Assembly (NCBI RefSeq): GCF_013256425.1
Contig: NZ_CP053904.1
Coordinates: forward strand, 62,001-126,000
Source of the DNA: Hymenobacter sp. BRD67
GTDB lineage: Bacteria; Bacteroidota; Bacteroidia; Cytophagales; Hymenobacteraceae
Direction of reading: 5' to 3'
DNA: 64,000 nucleotides
Shown here piece after piece: positions 1 through 8,730 of the stretch (position 1 is its first letter; the number at the start of each line of letters is the position of its first letter). The notes beneath the pieces were generated by a model. The model saw only the letters and a list, made by a program, of their open reading frames with translations, was not told the DNA's origin and did no database searches. Made by a program: the position numbers and the translations under genes.

Positions 1-858
1 GCTGTCGAGCAGGTAGTGCAGCTTCAGCGCATACGTGGCATCAAATGCTTTTTCGAGCAGGTGCGTATGCGGCGTGAATTCGCCTTTTTTGAGGAAGGGC
101 GGGTCGTGCAATTCGTCCCACTCGGCCAGCATAAACACCGGCTTTATTCTTTCCAGCGCGGGCCGCGTATCGTTCCAGAAGTCGGTGGGCACCAGCCCGG
201 CCACGTCGCAGCGAAAGCCGTCGAAGCCCGCGTCTTTTACCCAAAAAGCCATGCTCTCGGTCATGTACCGGCGTAGGCCAGGCTTGCGGTAGTCGAGGTC
301 AATCACATCCTGCCAATCGGCCACGGGCGGCACAAAATTGCCCCTGGCATCGTGGGTAAACCAGTCGGGATGCTGCTTGCTCAGGTTGCTGTCCCAACTG
401 GTGTGGTTGGCCACCCAATCGAGAATGACGTGCATTCCCAGTTTATGCGCTTCATTAATAAGATGCTGCAAATCAGCCATTGAGCCAAACTCGGGGTTCA
501 CCGTGCGGTAGTCGCGCAGCGAGTACTGGCTGCCCAGCCGGCCCTTGCGCTTCACCTCGCCGATGGGTTGCACCGGCATTAGCCACAAAATGCTGACGCC
601 CATTTTTTGCAGGCGCGGCAGGTGCTTCTCAAACGCCCGGAACGTGCCCTCGGGCGTGTACTGGCGCACATTTACCTGGTAGAGGCTGGCTGAGGTAGCC
701 CAGGCCGGGTGCTGGATGGTAAACGGCGCGGGCGGCCGGCAACCTGCCGGAATAGCAGTATCAGCCTGGGGGGTGGAGTGCGAGCAGCCAGCCAGCCCCA
801 TCAGCCCCAGGCTGGCCAGTAAAGCGCGCCCCGACTGCTGAAGGAAGGGAAGAAGCAT
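1..858 (-). CDS. GH13 alpha-amylase family lipoprotein, C-terminus beyond the window
   Basis: Hydrolyses or rearranges alpha-1,4-glucans, probably at the cell envelope. The 286 visible residues start at an ATG (858-856) and open with a lipoprotein signal, hydrophobic residues ending in the lipobox GLAGC. Family hallmarks follow in order: a (beta/alpha)8 barrel start (YQVNVRQYTPEG), conserved region I DWVANH, region II GFRCDVAG with the nucleophile Asp, and region III MLAEWDE with the acid/base Glu. The catalytic Asp of region IV lies off the left edge. No susCD genes adjoin it. GH13 membership is clear; the exact specificity (alpha-amylase, neopullulanase or glucosidase) is not. Confidence 0.9.
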   Translation of the reverse strand, partial: MLLPFLQQSGRALLASLGLMGLAGCSHSTPQADTAIPAGCRPPAPFTIQHPAWATSASLYQVNVRQYTPEGTFRAFEKHLPRLQKMGVSILWLMPVQPIGEVKRKGRLGSQYSLRDYRTVNPEFGSMADLQHLINEAHKLGMHVILDWVANHTSWDSNLSKQHPDWFTHDARGNFVPPVADWQDVIDLDYRKPGLRRYMTESMAFWVKDAGFDGFRCDVAGLVPTDFWNDTRPALERIKPVFMLAEWDELHDPPFLKKGEFTPHTHLLEKAFDATYALKLHYLLDS

Positions 859-1065
859 GCCGCAAGGTAGCGAGCCCGTTGGGTTATGCCGGCTTCTTAA
901 AATTAGAACATAGTTAGCTGATAAAAGGCCCGGTAGCTGCCCCGGCGGTGGGCAATCGGGCACCAGCTGGCCGCACGCAGAGCGAGTAGTTGATGACTAC
1001 TTCAGGCACGAGGCATCCTGCGCCCGTTGTTGCCGTATGCGGTCCGGCGTATGCGCTGGTCCGCT

Positions 1066-1704
1066 ATGGTTTCTACATCCTCTCATTTCTATAGGCTGGG
1101 GCTGCCGGCGGTGCTGGCCTGGGGAGTATTTGGCAGTATGGCAGGGCTGGTAGTGAAATACGGCGGGGCTTCATTTGATAAGCCGGTTTTATTGGCGCTG
1201 CACCGCCACACCGCGCCGCTGCTCGACCAGCTAGCCAGCTTGCTTACCAGAGTGGGCGACACTGGGCCGATTATAGCTGCTGGGGTGTTTACTACGGCAG
1301 CGCTGGCCTGGGCGGGGCGCGCCCGCGATGCCAGGCTATTTGTGGTTGGGCTCGGGGGCTCTATGCTGCTCACGCAGGTTATTAAGTATGCGGTGGCCCG
1401 GCCGCGCCCTACGCTGTGGGTTAGCATACTGCCCGAATACACGTTCAGCTTTCCCAGCGGCCACGCTATGGATACGGCAGCGCTGGCGACGGCGCTGTTT
1501 TTTGTGCTGCCGCGCCATCGTGGTCTTTGGTTGCTGGCCCCATTGTTTTCGCTGGCTGTGGGCTGGGCGCGCATGTACCTGGGGGTGCATTACCCGTCTG
1601 ATGTGCTGGCCGGCTGGAGCAGCGCCGTGGGCTGGGTATTACTGGGGCAACTGGCGGCGGCCCGCTACCCCGGCCGCCCCTGTGCAACGCCCGCTAGCCG
1701 GTAG
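1066..1704 (+). CDS. PAP2-superfamily membrane phosphatase
   Basis: Integral-membrane acid phosphatase of the PAP2 type, acting on lipid phosphates such as phosphatidate or undecaprenyl pyrophosphate. All three parts of the phosphatase signature are visible: KYAVARPRP, PSGH (with the following MDTAAL), and RMYLGVHYPSDVLAGW with the catalytic His. About five to six hydrophobic segments surround them. I chose the ATG at 1066, directly before the first membrane segment; ATG 1051 and TTG 1027 are in-frame alternatives that add only a short basic extension. It stands alone between oppositely oriented genes. Which lipid phosphate it cleaves cannot be read from sequence. Confidence 0.88.
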   Translation: MVSTSSHFYRLGLPAVLAWGVFGSMAGLVVKYGGASFDKPVLLALHRHTAPLLDQLASLLTRVGDTGPIIAAGVFTTAALAWAGRARDARLFVVGLGGSMLLTQVIKYAVARPRPTLWVSILPEYTFSFPSGHAMDTAALATALFFVLPRHRGLWLLAPLFSLAVGWARMYLGVHYPSDVLAGWSSAVGWVLLGQLAAARYPGRPCATPASR

Positions 1705-1718
1705 GCGCCGGCGGCTGT

Positions 1719-2783
1719 CTATAGCTTAACGCCAATCTTATTTCCGGTATTCTCCAAATCCTGTACCACGGTATCGAGCAGCGGGATGCCCGCCAGGAGC
1801 CGGTGCGCCGCCATCTCGCGCTCGGGGTCACCGGGAATGAGGACCTTTTTGCCTTCCACGGCTTTAGCTGCGCGAAAGGTAGCTATCCACTTATCCATGT
1901 GGGTCTTAAACTCGTCGGCCGGGCGAAACGCATCGACGCGCATGGCCCCGAAAAAGTGGCCGATGCCCTGGCCTACCGGGTCGGCCGGCGGCTGTAGGAA
2001 AGCCACGAACGGCGGCACCCACGGCCCGTAGTTGGCCCCACTCAGCACGGCCGAAAAGATATCGACCACCGCGCCCAGGCCGTAGCCCTTGTGCGAGCCG
2101 GTGGCTCCGCCCAGCGGCTGCAGTGCCCCGCCGTTTTTCACGGCGTTGGCGTCGGTGCTGGGCTGGCCCTGCGCATCCTGTGCCCAGCCCTCCGGAATGG
2201 GTAGATTTTTGCGCTGCGCGATTTCGAGTTTGCCATTGGCGGCGGTGGTGGTAGCCATATCAAGCACAAAGTCGGGCTGCTCGCCGGCCGGCACAGCCAC
2301 GGCTATAGGGTTGGTGCCCAATAATCTGTCGAGTGAATAGGTAGGTGCTACCAGCGGCGAGGCATTGGTCATGGCCAGGCCAATCATATCCTGCGCCAGG
2401 GCCAGCATGGCGTGGTAGCCGGCAATACCAAAGTGGTTAGAGTTCTTCACCGATACCCAGCCCGTGCCCACCAATTCAGCCTTTTGCATAGCAATGCGCA
2501 TAGCCTTAGGTCCCACCACGAGGCCCAGGCCGCCGTCTCCATCTACTACGGCCGTGCTGGGTGTTTGATAAGTAATACCCACGCGGGGCCGAGCGTTGAT
2601 GCGGCCCGCCTCCCAAAGCCGCACGTAGCCCGAAAGCCGCGCCACCCCGTGCGAGTCGACGCCGCGCAAATCGGCTGAAAGGAGGGTTTCGGTGGCCAGC
2701 GTGGCGTCGTCGGGCGAGCAGCCAATGGCGAGAAAGACCTGCTCGGCGAAGGTGAAAAGCTGCTGGTAGGAGAAAGTCGACAT
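1719..2783 (-). CDS. Ldh family NAD(P)-dependent oxidoreductase (malate/L-lactate dehydrogenase type 2)
   Basis: Oxidises 2-hydroxyacids such as malate, L-lactate or ureidoglycolate with NAD(P) in the cytoplasm. About 354 residues, normal for the family. The N-terminal catalytic signature ADLRGVDSHGVARL is present, followed by a VKNSNHFGIAGYHA stretch and the GTNPIAVAVP loop. The ATG at 2783 (MSTFSYQQLF) is chosen over an upstream in-frame start that would add 17 unrelated hydrophobic residues. It converges on the PAP2 gene with a 14-base gap. No pathway partner is adjacent, so the substrate is open. Confidence 0.88.
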   Translation of the reverse strand: MSTFSYQQLFTFAEQVFLAIGCSPDDATLATETLLSADLRGVDSHGVARLSGYVRLWEAGRINARPRVGITYQTPSTAVVDGDGGLGLVVGPKAMRIAMQKAELVGTGWVSVKNSNHFGIAGYHAMLALAQDMIGLAMTNASPLVAPTYSLDRLLGTNPIAVAVPAGEQPDFVLDMATTTAANGKLEIAQRKNLPIPEGWAQDAQGQPSTDANAVKNGGALQPLGGATGSHKGYGLGAVVDIFSAVLSGANYGPWVPPFVAFLQPPADPVGQGIGHFFGAMRVDAFRPADEFKTHMDKWIATFRAAKAVEGKKVLIPGDPEREMAAHRLLAGIPLLDTVVQDLENTGNKIGVKL

Positions 2784-2911
2784 AAGTAAAAGCCCCACGC
2801 TGCCAGCTAGAAGACGCGGTGGCAGCGGGCGCACAAACCTACTAGATACGGCTGATAGCTTAGAATTTTTACTATTTCTGCAAAATAATATTATTAATAG
2901 TCAACACCTTA

Positions 2912-2947
2912 GGTATTTTTAAACTAAATTATTAGTTTAAAAATACC
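2912..2947. repeat. 16-bp perfect inverted repeat in an AT-rich divergent promoter region
   Basis: Arms 2912-2927 and 2932-2947 are perfect reverse complements with a 4-nt loop. It lies in the 219-bp AT-rich gap between the leftward Ldh gene and the rightward secreted-protein gene. It could be an operator or a stem-loop in a leader; there is no clear T-run for termination. Confidence 0.6.
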
Positions 2948-3002
2948 GTACTTAGCGTCAACATATTCGGACTCACTATTATCACTATTATCAACGAGTA
3001 GC

Positions 3003-4199
3003 ATGAAATCGCAAGTGACTGGCTGGCTGCTAGGTATTGGGCTGTTGGCCGCGGCATTTACTGTTGTTGAGCCCGAAAACCCATTTGCTTTGTCTAGCAA
3101 AGCCGTGCGGGTAGGGCCGGCCGGTTCGGTCAATTACCTGCTGCCGCTGCTGGAGCTGCGTCGGCAGCGCCCGACCTACCTGCGCAATGCCGCTGACGTT
3201 GGTACCTACTGGCAGGCTATGTCAACCTACGCAGCAATGGCTGGCGAACTGGATAGCATTGCTTACTACTGGCGGCAGAATAACGGCTATACGCAGCCGG
3301 CCACCGTGCCCGTGGTAGTTCCGCCACCGGCGGTGGCTACTATTCTGGCCCAAACCCGGCACCGGCAGGTGGTGATGTTCAATGAGGAGCACACCCAGCC
3401 GCGTGGGCGCTGGCTGGTGGGTAGCCTGCTGCCCGCGCTTTACCAGCAGGGCTTTCGCTACCTGGCACTAGAGGCCCTGGACGCCGCCGACTCGGCGGGC
3501 CTGCGGCAGCGCGCCTACCCGGTGGCTGCCTCGGGCTTTTACACCAACGAGCCGCACTTTGGCAACCTCATCCGGCGGGCGCAGCAGCTGGGCTTCCACC
3601 TGGTAGCCTACGATGCCCTGAGTGCCGACCGCGAGCGCGACGAAGCCCGCAACCTGCTGGCGGCTACACTCGGGCCGCACCCAGGGGCGCGGGTAGTAGT
3701 ACTGGCCGGCCACGGCCACATCAACGAAAACAGCACACCCCAAACGATGGCTACCTGGGTGCGCAAGTTGTCGGGCATTGACCCACTTACCATCGAGCAG
3801 ACCCAAGCGGCGCTGACCGACCCGCCCGGCTGGCGGGCGTTGCCGCCGGGGGTCTACTTGGTGCCACCCGCCAGTCTGCCAGGCCGGGCGCTCACCTGCG
3901 ACCTCTACGTGCTGAACCGCCTGCGCCTGGCCGAAACCGGCAATGGGTTTGGCGACCCGGCCGCCCATGCCACGCGCCTCACCCTGCCGGCCGATAGCCT
4001 GCGCGCCTCGCCGCAGGTGCTGCTGGTGTACTGGCAGCGCGAAAAACAAGCTCAGCCCGGTGCCGAGCCCGTGGCCGTGCGCTGCCTGCACCCCAACGAA
4101 GCCACTGTGCGCCTCGCCCTGATGCCCGGTACTTACCTGGCCGAGCTGCGCGACGCACCCGGCCGCCGGTACTGGCAACAGACGTTTTCTGTCCAATAA
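3003..4199 (+). CDS. Secreted Tiki/ChaN/EreA-like domain protein, function unknown
   Basis: 398 residues with an N-terminal signal or membrane segment (GWLLGIGLLAAAFTVV). The central domain has MFNEEHTQPRG, with acidic residues and His at the end of a strand, then GFRYLALEAL, and later VVVLAGHGHINEN. This order (E-H motif, 'LALEA' strand, 'AGHGH' strand) recalls the ChaN/TraB/erythromycin-esterase (Tiki) superfamily. The assignment comes from recalled motif pattern only. The C-terminal 120 residues look like a beta-rich domain. It precedes the blaI gene by 18 bases in the same direction and may be cotranscribed. Substrate unknown. Confidence 0.5.
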   Translation: MKSQVTGWLLGIGLLAAAFTVVEPENPFALSSKAVRVGPAGSVNYLLPLLELRRQRPTYLRNAADVGTYWQAMSTYAAMAGELDSIAYYWRQNNGYTQPATVPVVVPPPAVATILAQTRHRQVVMFNEEHTQPRGRWLVGSLLPALYQQGFRYLALEALDAADSAGLRQRAYPVAASGFYTNEPHFGNLIRRAQQLGFHLVAYDALSADRERDEARNLLAATLGPHPGARVVVLAGHGHINENSTPQTMATWVRKLSGIDPLTIEQTQAALTDPPGWRALPPGVYLVPPASLPGRALTCDLYVLNRLRLAETGNGFGDPAAHATRLTLPADSLRASPQVLLVYWQREKQAQPGAEPVAVRCLHPNEATVRLALMPGTYLAELRDAPGRRYWQQTFSVQ

Positions 4200-4217
4200 A
4201 ATTAAAAAACCATATAG

Positions 4218-4628
4218 ATGCAACCTCCCTTCCCCGAGCTTACCCGCGCTGAAGAGCAGGTAATGCAGCTGCTCTGGCAGCGCGGCCCCAGCTACGTCAA
4301 GGACCTGCGCGAAGCGCTGCCGGCCCCACTGCCGGCCCTTACCACGGTATCCACCATCGTGCGCATTCTGGAGCAGAAAGGCTTTGTAGGCTACGAGCCG
4401 GTGGGACGGGGCTACTGCTACCACGCCCTGGTGGCGCAGGATGACTACCGGCGCTTTTCCTTGCGCAAGCTGCTGCGGGGCTATTTCGGCGGCTCGTTTG
4501 GGCAGCTGGTTTCCTTCTTCGCCCAGGACGAAAACCTCGACGCCGGACAGCTCGATGCGCTGCTACGACAGGCGCAGGTTAGCGCTGACGAGGCTGCCCC
4601 GCCACCCACACCCGACCCCCAGCCATGA
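4218..4628 (+). CDS. BlaI/MecI/CopY family winged-helix repressor
   Basis: 136-residue DNA-binding repressor. The N-terminal winged helix is typical: LTRAEEQVMQLLW, then TTVSTIVRILEQKGFV and a wing reaching GRGYCYHALV. The C-terminal part resembles the dimerisation and cleavage region, followed by a Pro-rich tail. Its stop overlaps the start of the M56 peptidase gene by ATGA (4625-4628), the usual translationally coupled BlaI-BlaR arrangement. In this family the peptidase relieves repression by inducing cleavage of the repressor. The target genes are not evident; autoregulation is likely. Confidence 0.93.
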   Translation: MQPPFPELTRAEEQVMQLLWQRGPSYVKDLREALPAPLPALTTVSTIVRILEQKGFVGYEPVGRGYCYHALVAQDDYRRFSLRKLLRGYFGGSFGQLVSFFAQDENLDAGQLDALLRQAQVSADEAAPPPTPDPQP

Positions 4629-5959
4629 ATACGCCCTTTTTGCTGACCTGGCTAGGCAGCACGCTGCTGCCGCTGGGTGCGCTGTGGCTGGTGTACCGCC
4701 TGGCGCTGCGCCGCGAGCGCTGCTTTAGCTACAACCGCGCCTTGCTGCTACTGGCTCCGGTGGTAGCAGTTGGGCTGCCGCTGTTGCCGCACCCGGCTCT
4801 GCCGGCCTGGCTAGCTGGTGGGCAGGCACCTAGCGTTGCGGTACTGCTGCCGACGCTATCCGCTACAGTGCCAACTGTTAGGGCGTCTTTGCCCGACTGG
4901 AGCTGGGCGGTCGGGCTATACGCAGTGGGAGCGGGGCTGCTATTGGGCCGGCTGGCCTACCAGCTGGGGCAGTTGCATCGGGCTACCCGCCGGCTGCCCT
5001 GCGAGGCGCGGCCGGGGTACGTCCTGGCCTACACCGGCGGGCGGCTGCCGACCAGCTCTTTTGGTCGCACTGTTCTTTGGGATGAGACTGCCGACCTCAC
5101 GCCCGCCGAAGCTACCTCGGTGCTGGCCCACGAGCTGGCCCACGTGCGCCAGGGCCATACCTACGACGTGCTCTGGCTTGAGCTTTGGCGCATTGTGCTC
5201 TGGCCCAATCCCTTCGCCCACCTGTTGCTGCCGGCCCTGCGCCTCACCCACGAGCTACTGGCCGACCAGGTGGCGGCCCAAGCCACTACCTCCGCCGCAC
5301 TGGCCGATGCCGTCGTGGCCTACCCGGCTCTGCTGGCCCGGCTGGCCGTGCGCGGGGTGGCGGCCAATAGCTATGCTGCTTTAATTCAGCCGCTTACTTT
5401 TTCCTTCACTCTAACCCGAATTGCCATGTTACACAATCAACATCCCGTACGCCGCTGGAAGCAGTGGCTCGTCCTGCCCATGCTAGGTGGGGTGTTTATG
5501 ACGGCCTGCCAATCGACCAGCAACCAGCCGGTGCCGGACATCGCCAAGCAATCGCCTGTGGTGGGGACTGAGGAAATGGCCCCACCGCCCCCGCCAACTC
5601 TTACCACACTGCCACAGGCAGTCTTAGATGAAGCTCGTCGCGGCCACGTGTATAGGTTTGTCGAGCAGATGCCCCAACTGCCTACTGAAAGAGGTATGGA
5701 ACCCATCGTCAAGCAGATTCAGAAGAATCTCGGGCACCCCATCGGCACGCGCCAGGAGGGTATGGTATTCGCCAGCTTCGTCGTAAATGCCGACGGCAGC
5801 GTGGGCGATACTAAAATCGTGAAAGGCCTTGCTCCGGCCTACAATGAAGCCGTAGTGGCAGCAATTCGGCAGTTACCTCGCTTCGTACCGGGCAAGCAAG
5901 GCGGGCAGGCAGTAGCAGTGAGCTTCACGGTGCCGGTTATGTTCAAAAACCAGCCCTAA
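4625..5959 (+). CDS. M56 family peptidase (BlaR1-like) with C-terminal TonB-type domain
   Basis: Membrane zinc peptidase and sensor, 444 residues. Several N-terminal membrane segments precede the zinc motif HELAHVRQGH near residue 168. A further hydrophobic segment follows around residue 290, then a Pro-rich linker (MAPPPPPTL) and a C-terminal TonB-like domain (VNADGSVGDTKIVKG, then QLPRFVPGKQ) in place of a penicillin-binding sensor domain. This M56-TonB fusion is common in Bacteroidetes. It is coupled to the blaI gene upstream and overlaps the convergent ppx gene by 4 bases. The signal sensed is unknown. Confidence 0.9.
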   Translation: MNTPFLLTWLGSTLLPLGALWLVYRLALRRERCFSYNRALLLLAPVVAVGLPLLPHPALPAWLAGGQAPSVAVLLPTLSATVPTVRASLPDWSWAVGLYAVGAGLLLGRLAYQLGQLHRATRRLPCEARPGYVLAYTGGRLPTSSFGRTVLWDETADLTPAEATSVLAHELAHVRQGHTYDVLWLELWRIVLWPNPFAHLLLPALRLTHELLADQVAAQATTSAALADAVVAYPALLARLAVRGVAANSYAALIQPLTFSFTLTRIAMLHNQHPVRRWKQWLVLPMLGGVFMTACQSTSNQPVPDIAKQSPVVGTEEMAPPPPPTLTTLPQAVLDEARRGHVYRFVEQMPQLPTERGMEPIVKQIQKNLGHPIGTRQEGMVFASFVVNADGSVGDTKIVKGLAPAYNEAVVAAIRQLPRFVPGKQGGQAVAVSFTVPVMFKNQP

Positions 5960-6909
5960 CTCCGGCCCAGCAGCTCGGCCAGCAAGCCTTCTTTAAGCGC
6001 GAAGGCCGACGTGGTAATAGTCGTTAAGTTATAGGTAGTCAGCATATACTTGATGATGATGCTGGCTACCACCAGCATATCGGCCCGCATAGGGAACATG
6101 CCCGGCAGGGCCACCCGCCCGGCGTGGTCGAGCGTGAGCAGCTGCGCAAAGTGCTGCTCGAAAGCGGCCACGGGCAGCGGAGTGCTGGGGGGCAGGTCGG
6201 CCTCGCGGCGCACCTGGCCCAGTGATAAGTCGGCCAGCGTGTCGAAGCTGCCCGAGCTGCCTACCAGCCCGGCCAGCGGGCCAAACTCGGCCACAGCCGC
6301 GGTGAGCGGGGCCAGCTTCCCGGCCAAAAACTCCAGCTCGCCTTGCAGGGAAGTGGCCGGAAACACGCCGGCCGGCTCCGGAAAAAACTGGTCGAGCAGG
6401 CGCTGCGCGCCTATCTCAAAGCTGTGCTTCCAGAAAATGGTGTCGGCATCAGCAATAATACATTCTACCGAGCCGCCGCCGATATCTACCAGCAGGTGTT
6501 TCTCAGCGCCCAGGGCTACGGCCTGGCGGATGCCCTTCGTGATAAGCTCGGCCTCGCGGTCGCCGGCAATAATCTCGACCTGAATACCGGTCGTTTCCAG
6601 AATATCGCGCACCAAATCGGGGCCGTTGCGCGAGACGCGCATGGCGCTGGTAGCCGTGGCGCGCACTTCCGTGGCCTGGTGCAGTTCTATTTCTTCCTTG
6701 AAGCCGCGCATCGTTTGCAGGGCGCGGGCGTAGGGCAGGGGTGCAATCTCCCCTTTGCTGATGCCGCCTTCGCCCAGGCGCACGCCTACCTTGGTGCGCA
6801 CCAGTACGTGCGGCGGCTGGCCGGGCCGGTCTTCCACAATCAGCAGGTGGAAGGTGTTGGTACCCATGTCGATAAGGGCCAGGCGGCGGTGCAGTACGGG
6901 GGCGTGCAT
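5956..6909 (-). CDS. Exopolyphosphatase / guanosine pentaphosphatase (Ppx/GppA)
   Basis: Cytoplasmic phosphatase acting on polyphosphate or pppGpp, 317 residues, the short Bacteroidetes form without the C-terminal HD domain. ASKHA-fold phosphate-binding motifs are visible: IDMGTNTFHLLIVE at residue 13, DIGGGSVE near 140, and GSSGSFDTL near 215. Start ATG at 6909 is directly upstream of the conserved N-terminus. The pair of REP-like palindromes at 6917-6985 sits immediately before its start. Confidence 0.9.
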   Translation of the reverse strand: MHAPVLHRRLALIDMGTNTFHLLIVEDRPGQPPHVLVRTKVGVRLGEGGISKGEIAPLPYARALQTMRGFKEEIELHQATEVRATATSAMRVSRNGPDLVRDILETTGIQVEIIAGDREAELITKGIRQAVALGAEKHLLVDIGGGSVECIIADADTIFWKHSFEIGAQRLLDQFFPEPAGVFPATSLQGELEFLAGKLAPLTAAVAEFGPLAGLVGSSGSFDTLADLSLGQVRREADLPPSTPLPVAAFEQHFAQLLTLDHAGRVALPGMFPMRADMLVVASIIIKYMLTTYNLTTITTSAFALKEGLLAELLGRS

Positions 6910-6916
6910 AAAGAAA

Positions 6917-6985
6917 GTAGCGCGGACTTTTAGTCCGCGTTTTGAACGGAAGGAGAAATCAGGGCGGACTGAAAGTCTGCGCTAC
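6917..6985. repeat. REP-like element: two palindromes forming a larger inverted repeat
   Basis: Each unit is itself a palindrome (CGCGGACT-TTT-AGTCCGCG, then GCGGACT-GAA-AGTCTGC). The outer ends GTAGCGC and GCGCTAC are also complementary, so the whole element folds into one structure. A related unit occurs at 17390-17422. It lies between the ppx start and the methyltransferase stop, overlapping the stop by a few bases. Confidence 0.75.
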
Positions 6986-7866
6986 GTAGCAAACCGGCAG
7001 AACGTGCCCAGCGGCAGCTTACGCTGGCCGGCATCGTGCAGGTATATTTCGCCCAGCTCGCGCACGGCTTTTTTGCCGGGGAATATAGCCTGCGTAAGAT
7101 TGTCCAGAATCAGCGCCGAAAAGCCCAGCGAGTAGAGGTTTACCACAAAGAAATGGTCTTCGGGGTCGAGCAGCTGCTGGCTGAGCTTGAGCAGCTCGTT
7201 GAGCTCGTCTTCGAGCTGCCACTTCTCGCCGTTGGGGCCGCGGCCGTAGGCGGGCGGGTCCAGGATGAGGCCCTGGTACTTGCTGCCGCGCTTCACTTCG
7301 CGGCGCACGTATTTCATGGCATCTTCCACCAGCCAGCGCACGCCGTCGAGCTGGCTGGCTTCCATGTTGTCGCGGGCCCAGAAATTGACCTGCTTCACCG
7401 AGTCGAGGTGCGTGACGTCGGCGCCGGCCGCGCGGGCGGCCAGCGTGGCCGCGCCGGTGTAGGCAAACAGGTTGAGCACGCGCGGCATCCTGGCCTGGCG
7501 CGCTTTGGTCTGGTTGTAAATGAATTGCCAGTTCGGGTCCTGCTCCGGAAAAAGCCCGACGTGCTTAAACGACGACAAGCCCAGGCGGAACTTCAGCTTC
7601 AGCCCGCCCGGCCGCTCGTAGGCAATAACCCATTGCTCGGGCATCCCTTTTTTGAGGCTCCACTGGCCTTTTTCGGTGCTGCCGGGGGCGCGGGCAAAGG
7701 TGGCATCGGCGCGCGCCCACTCGCTGGCGGGCAAGTGCGCATCCCAGATGGCCTGCGGCTCGGGGCGCGCCAGCACGTACTGGCCGAAGCGCTCCAGCTT
7801 CTGGAAATTGCCGCTGTCGAGCAGCGCGTAATCGGGCCAGGGCGAGGTAGTGAGAAAGTCGTACAC
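6982..7866 (-). CDS. Class I SAM-dependent methyltransferase, RlmI/RlmK-like rRNA MTase family
   Basis: 294 residues. The SAM-binding motif I is LNLFAYTGAATLAARAAGA, motif II is THLDSVKQVNFWARDN, and the catalytic loop is ILDPPAYGRG. That combination is typical of the 23S rRNA-type SAM methyltransferase family (Methyltrans_SAM). The N-terminal 110 residues (FQKLERFGQYVLARPEPQ) form the substrate-binding part. The base modified cannot be decided from sequence. The stop lies inside the REP-like element upstream of ppx. Confidence 0.83.
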   Translation of the reverse strand: MYDFLTTSPWPDYALLDSGNFQKLERFGQYVLARPEPQAIWDAHLPASEWARADATFARAPGSTEKGQWSLKKGMPEQWVIAYERPGGLKLKFRLGLSSFKHVGLFPEQDPNWQFIYNQTKARQARMPRVLNLFAYTGAATLAARAAGADVTHLDSVKQVNFWARDNMEASQLDGVRWLVEDAMKYVRREVKRGSKYQGLILDPPAYGRGPNGEKWQLEDELNELLKLSQQLLDPEDHFFVVNLYSLGFSALILDNLTQAIFPGKKAVRELGEIYLHDAGQRKLPLGTFCRFAT

Positions 7867-8006
7867 GAAGAAAAAGCAGATTGGGTAGGCGCAGCCGTGG
7901 GGCAGGACTTGTAAAGGTCGGGCAGCCGACGGAAAAAGTGGCCGGCCAGCGTCTTCTTAAACTACCCGCCGCCAATTGCGTACACAGGTCGCTTACAAAT
8001 GATTTG

Positions 8007-8025
8007 CCAGTAAATAACTGGCAGT
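8007..8025. promoter_or_regulatory. Palindrome upstream of dps, possible operator
   Basis: TGCCAGT, five bases, then ACTGGCA: a perfect 7-bp dyad 27 bases before the dps ATG. Its position suits a redox or starvation regulator. Regulator identity is unknown. Confidence 0.35.
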
Positions 8026-8051
8026 CAAAAAACTAATTCAAAACCCATCTT

Positions 8052-8564
8052 ATGCCCACCACCGCCCAAAAGAAGCCCGCTCTGCTGCATACCCCCTCAG
8101 ACCTCAGCGAAACCGGCCGCGCCAAGCTCAGCGATAGCCTTAACATATTGGTTTCGGACCTCTTCGCGCTTTATGTGAAGACCAAAAACTACCACTGGCA
8201 CATGAACGGTCGCCACTTCCGCGACTACCACCTGCTGCTGGATGAGCAGGCCGACCAGATTTTTGCCATTATTGACCCCGTAGCCGAGCGCGTGCGCAAG
8301 CTGGGCTACCCGACGGTACACTCCATCGGGGAGATTAGCCGCAAGCAGCGGGTGAAGGATAATGATGACGTGTATGAAAACCCGCTCGATATGCTGGTGG
8401 ACGTGCTGAACGAGAACCGCTTGCTGGCCAAGAACATGCGCGATACCCACGAAATTGCTGACAGCATCAAGGACGTAGCCACCGCCAGCCTGCTCGAAGT
8501 CTATATCGACGAGGCCGAGCGCCGCGCCTGGTTCCTGTTTGAGGCTACACGCGAGGTGAACTAA
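8052..8564 (+). CDS. dps: Dps family DNA-protection / ferritin-like protein
   Basis: 170 residues. Dps proteins form a dodecamer that oxidises and stores iron and shields DNA in stress or stationary phase. The ferroxidase signature is plain: KTKNYHWHMNGRHFRDYH, then LLLDEQADQIFAIIDPVAER with Asp and Glu ligands. The N-terminal tail is Lys-rich, as in many DNA-binding Dps proteins. It is monocistronic, with a palindrome upstream and a strong terminator downstream. Confidence 0.95.
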   Translation: MPTTAQKKPALLHTPSDLSETGRAKLSDSLNILVSDLFALYVKTKNYHWHMNGRHFRDYHLLLDEQADQIFAIIDPVAERVRKLGYPTVHSIGEISRKQRVKDNDDVYENPLDMLVDVLNENRLLAKNMRDTHEIADSIKDVATASLLEVYIDEAERRAWFLFEATREVN

Positions 8565-8584
8565 AGCAGCCTTTCAAAGACAAG

Positions 8585-8620
8585 AAAGCCCCAATTCCTG
8601 AGTAGGAGTCGGGGCTTTTT
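8585..8620 (+). terminator. Rho-independent terminator after dps
   Basis: Stem AAAGCCCC/GGGGCTTT with partially paired inner bases, followed by a T run, 21 bases after the dps stop. Confidence 0.85.
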
Positions 8621-8692
8621 ATGTGCTCGCCAACGCAGCGGCCTAGCTTCTCTTCGTTGTTTAGACCGCGCCGCCGTAGTCGTTCAACACCG

Positions 8693-8710
8693 AGACGCAA
8701 AGATGCGTCT
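8693..8710. repeat. Short GACGCA/TGCGTC palindrome
   Basis: AGACGCA-AAGA-TGCGTCT hairpin between the dps terminator and the GH2 stop. It may act as a terminator for the leftward GH2 gene or be the stub of a dispersed repeat. Confidence 0.4.
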
Positions 8711-8730
8711 TTACATCAGCTGGGTTGTTT

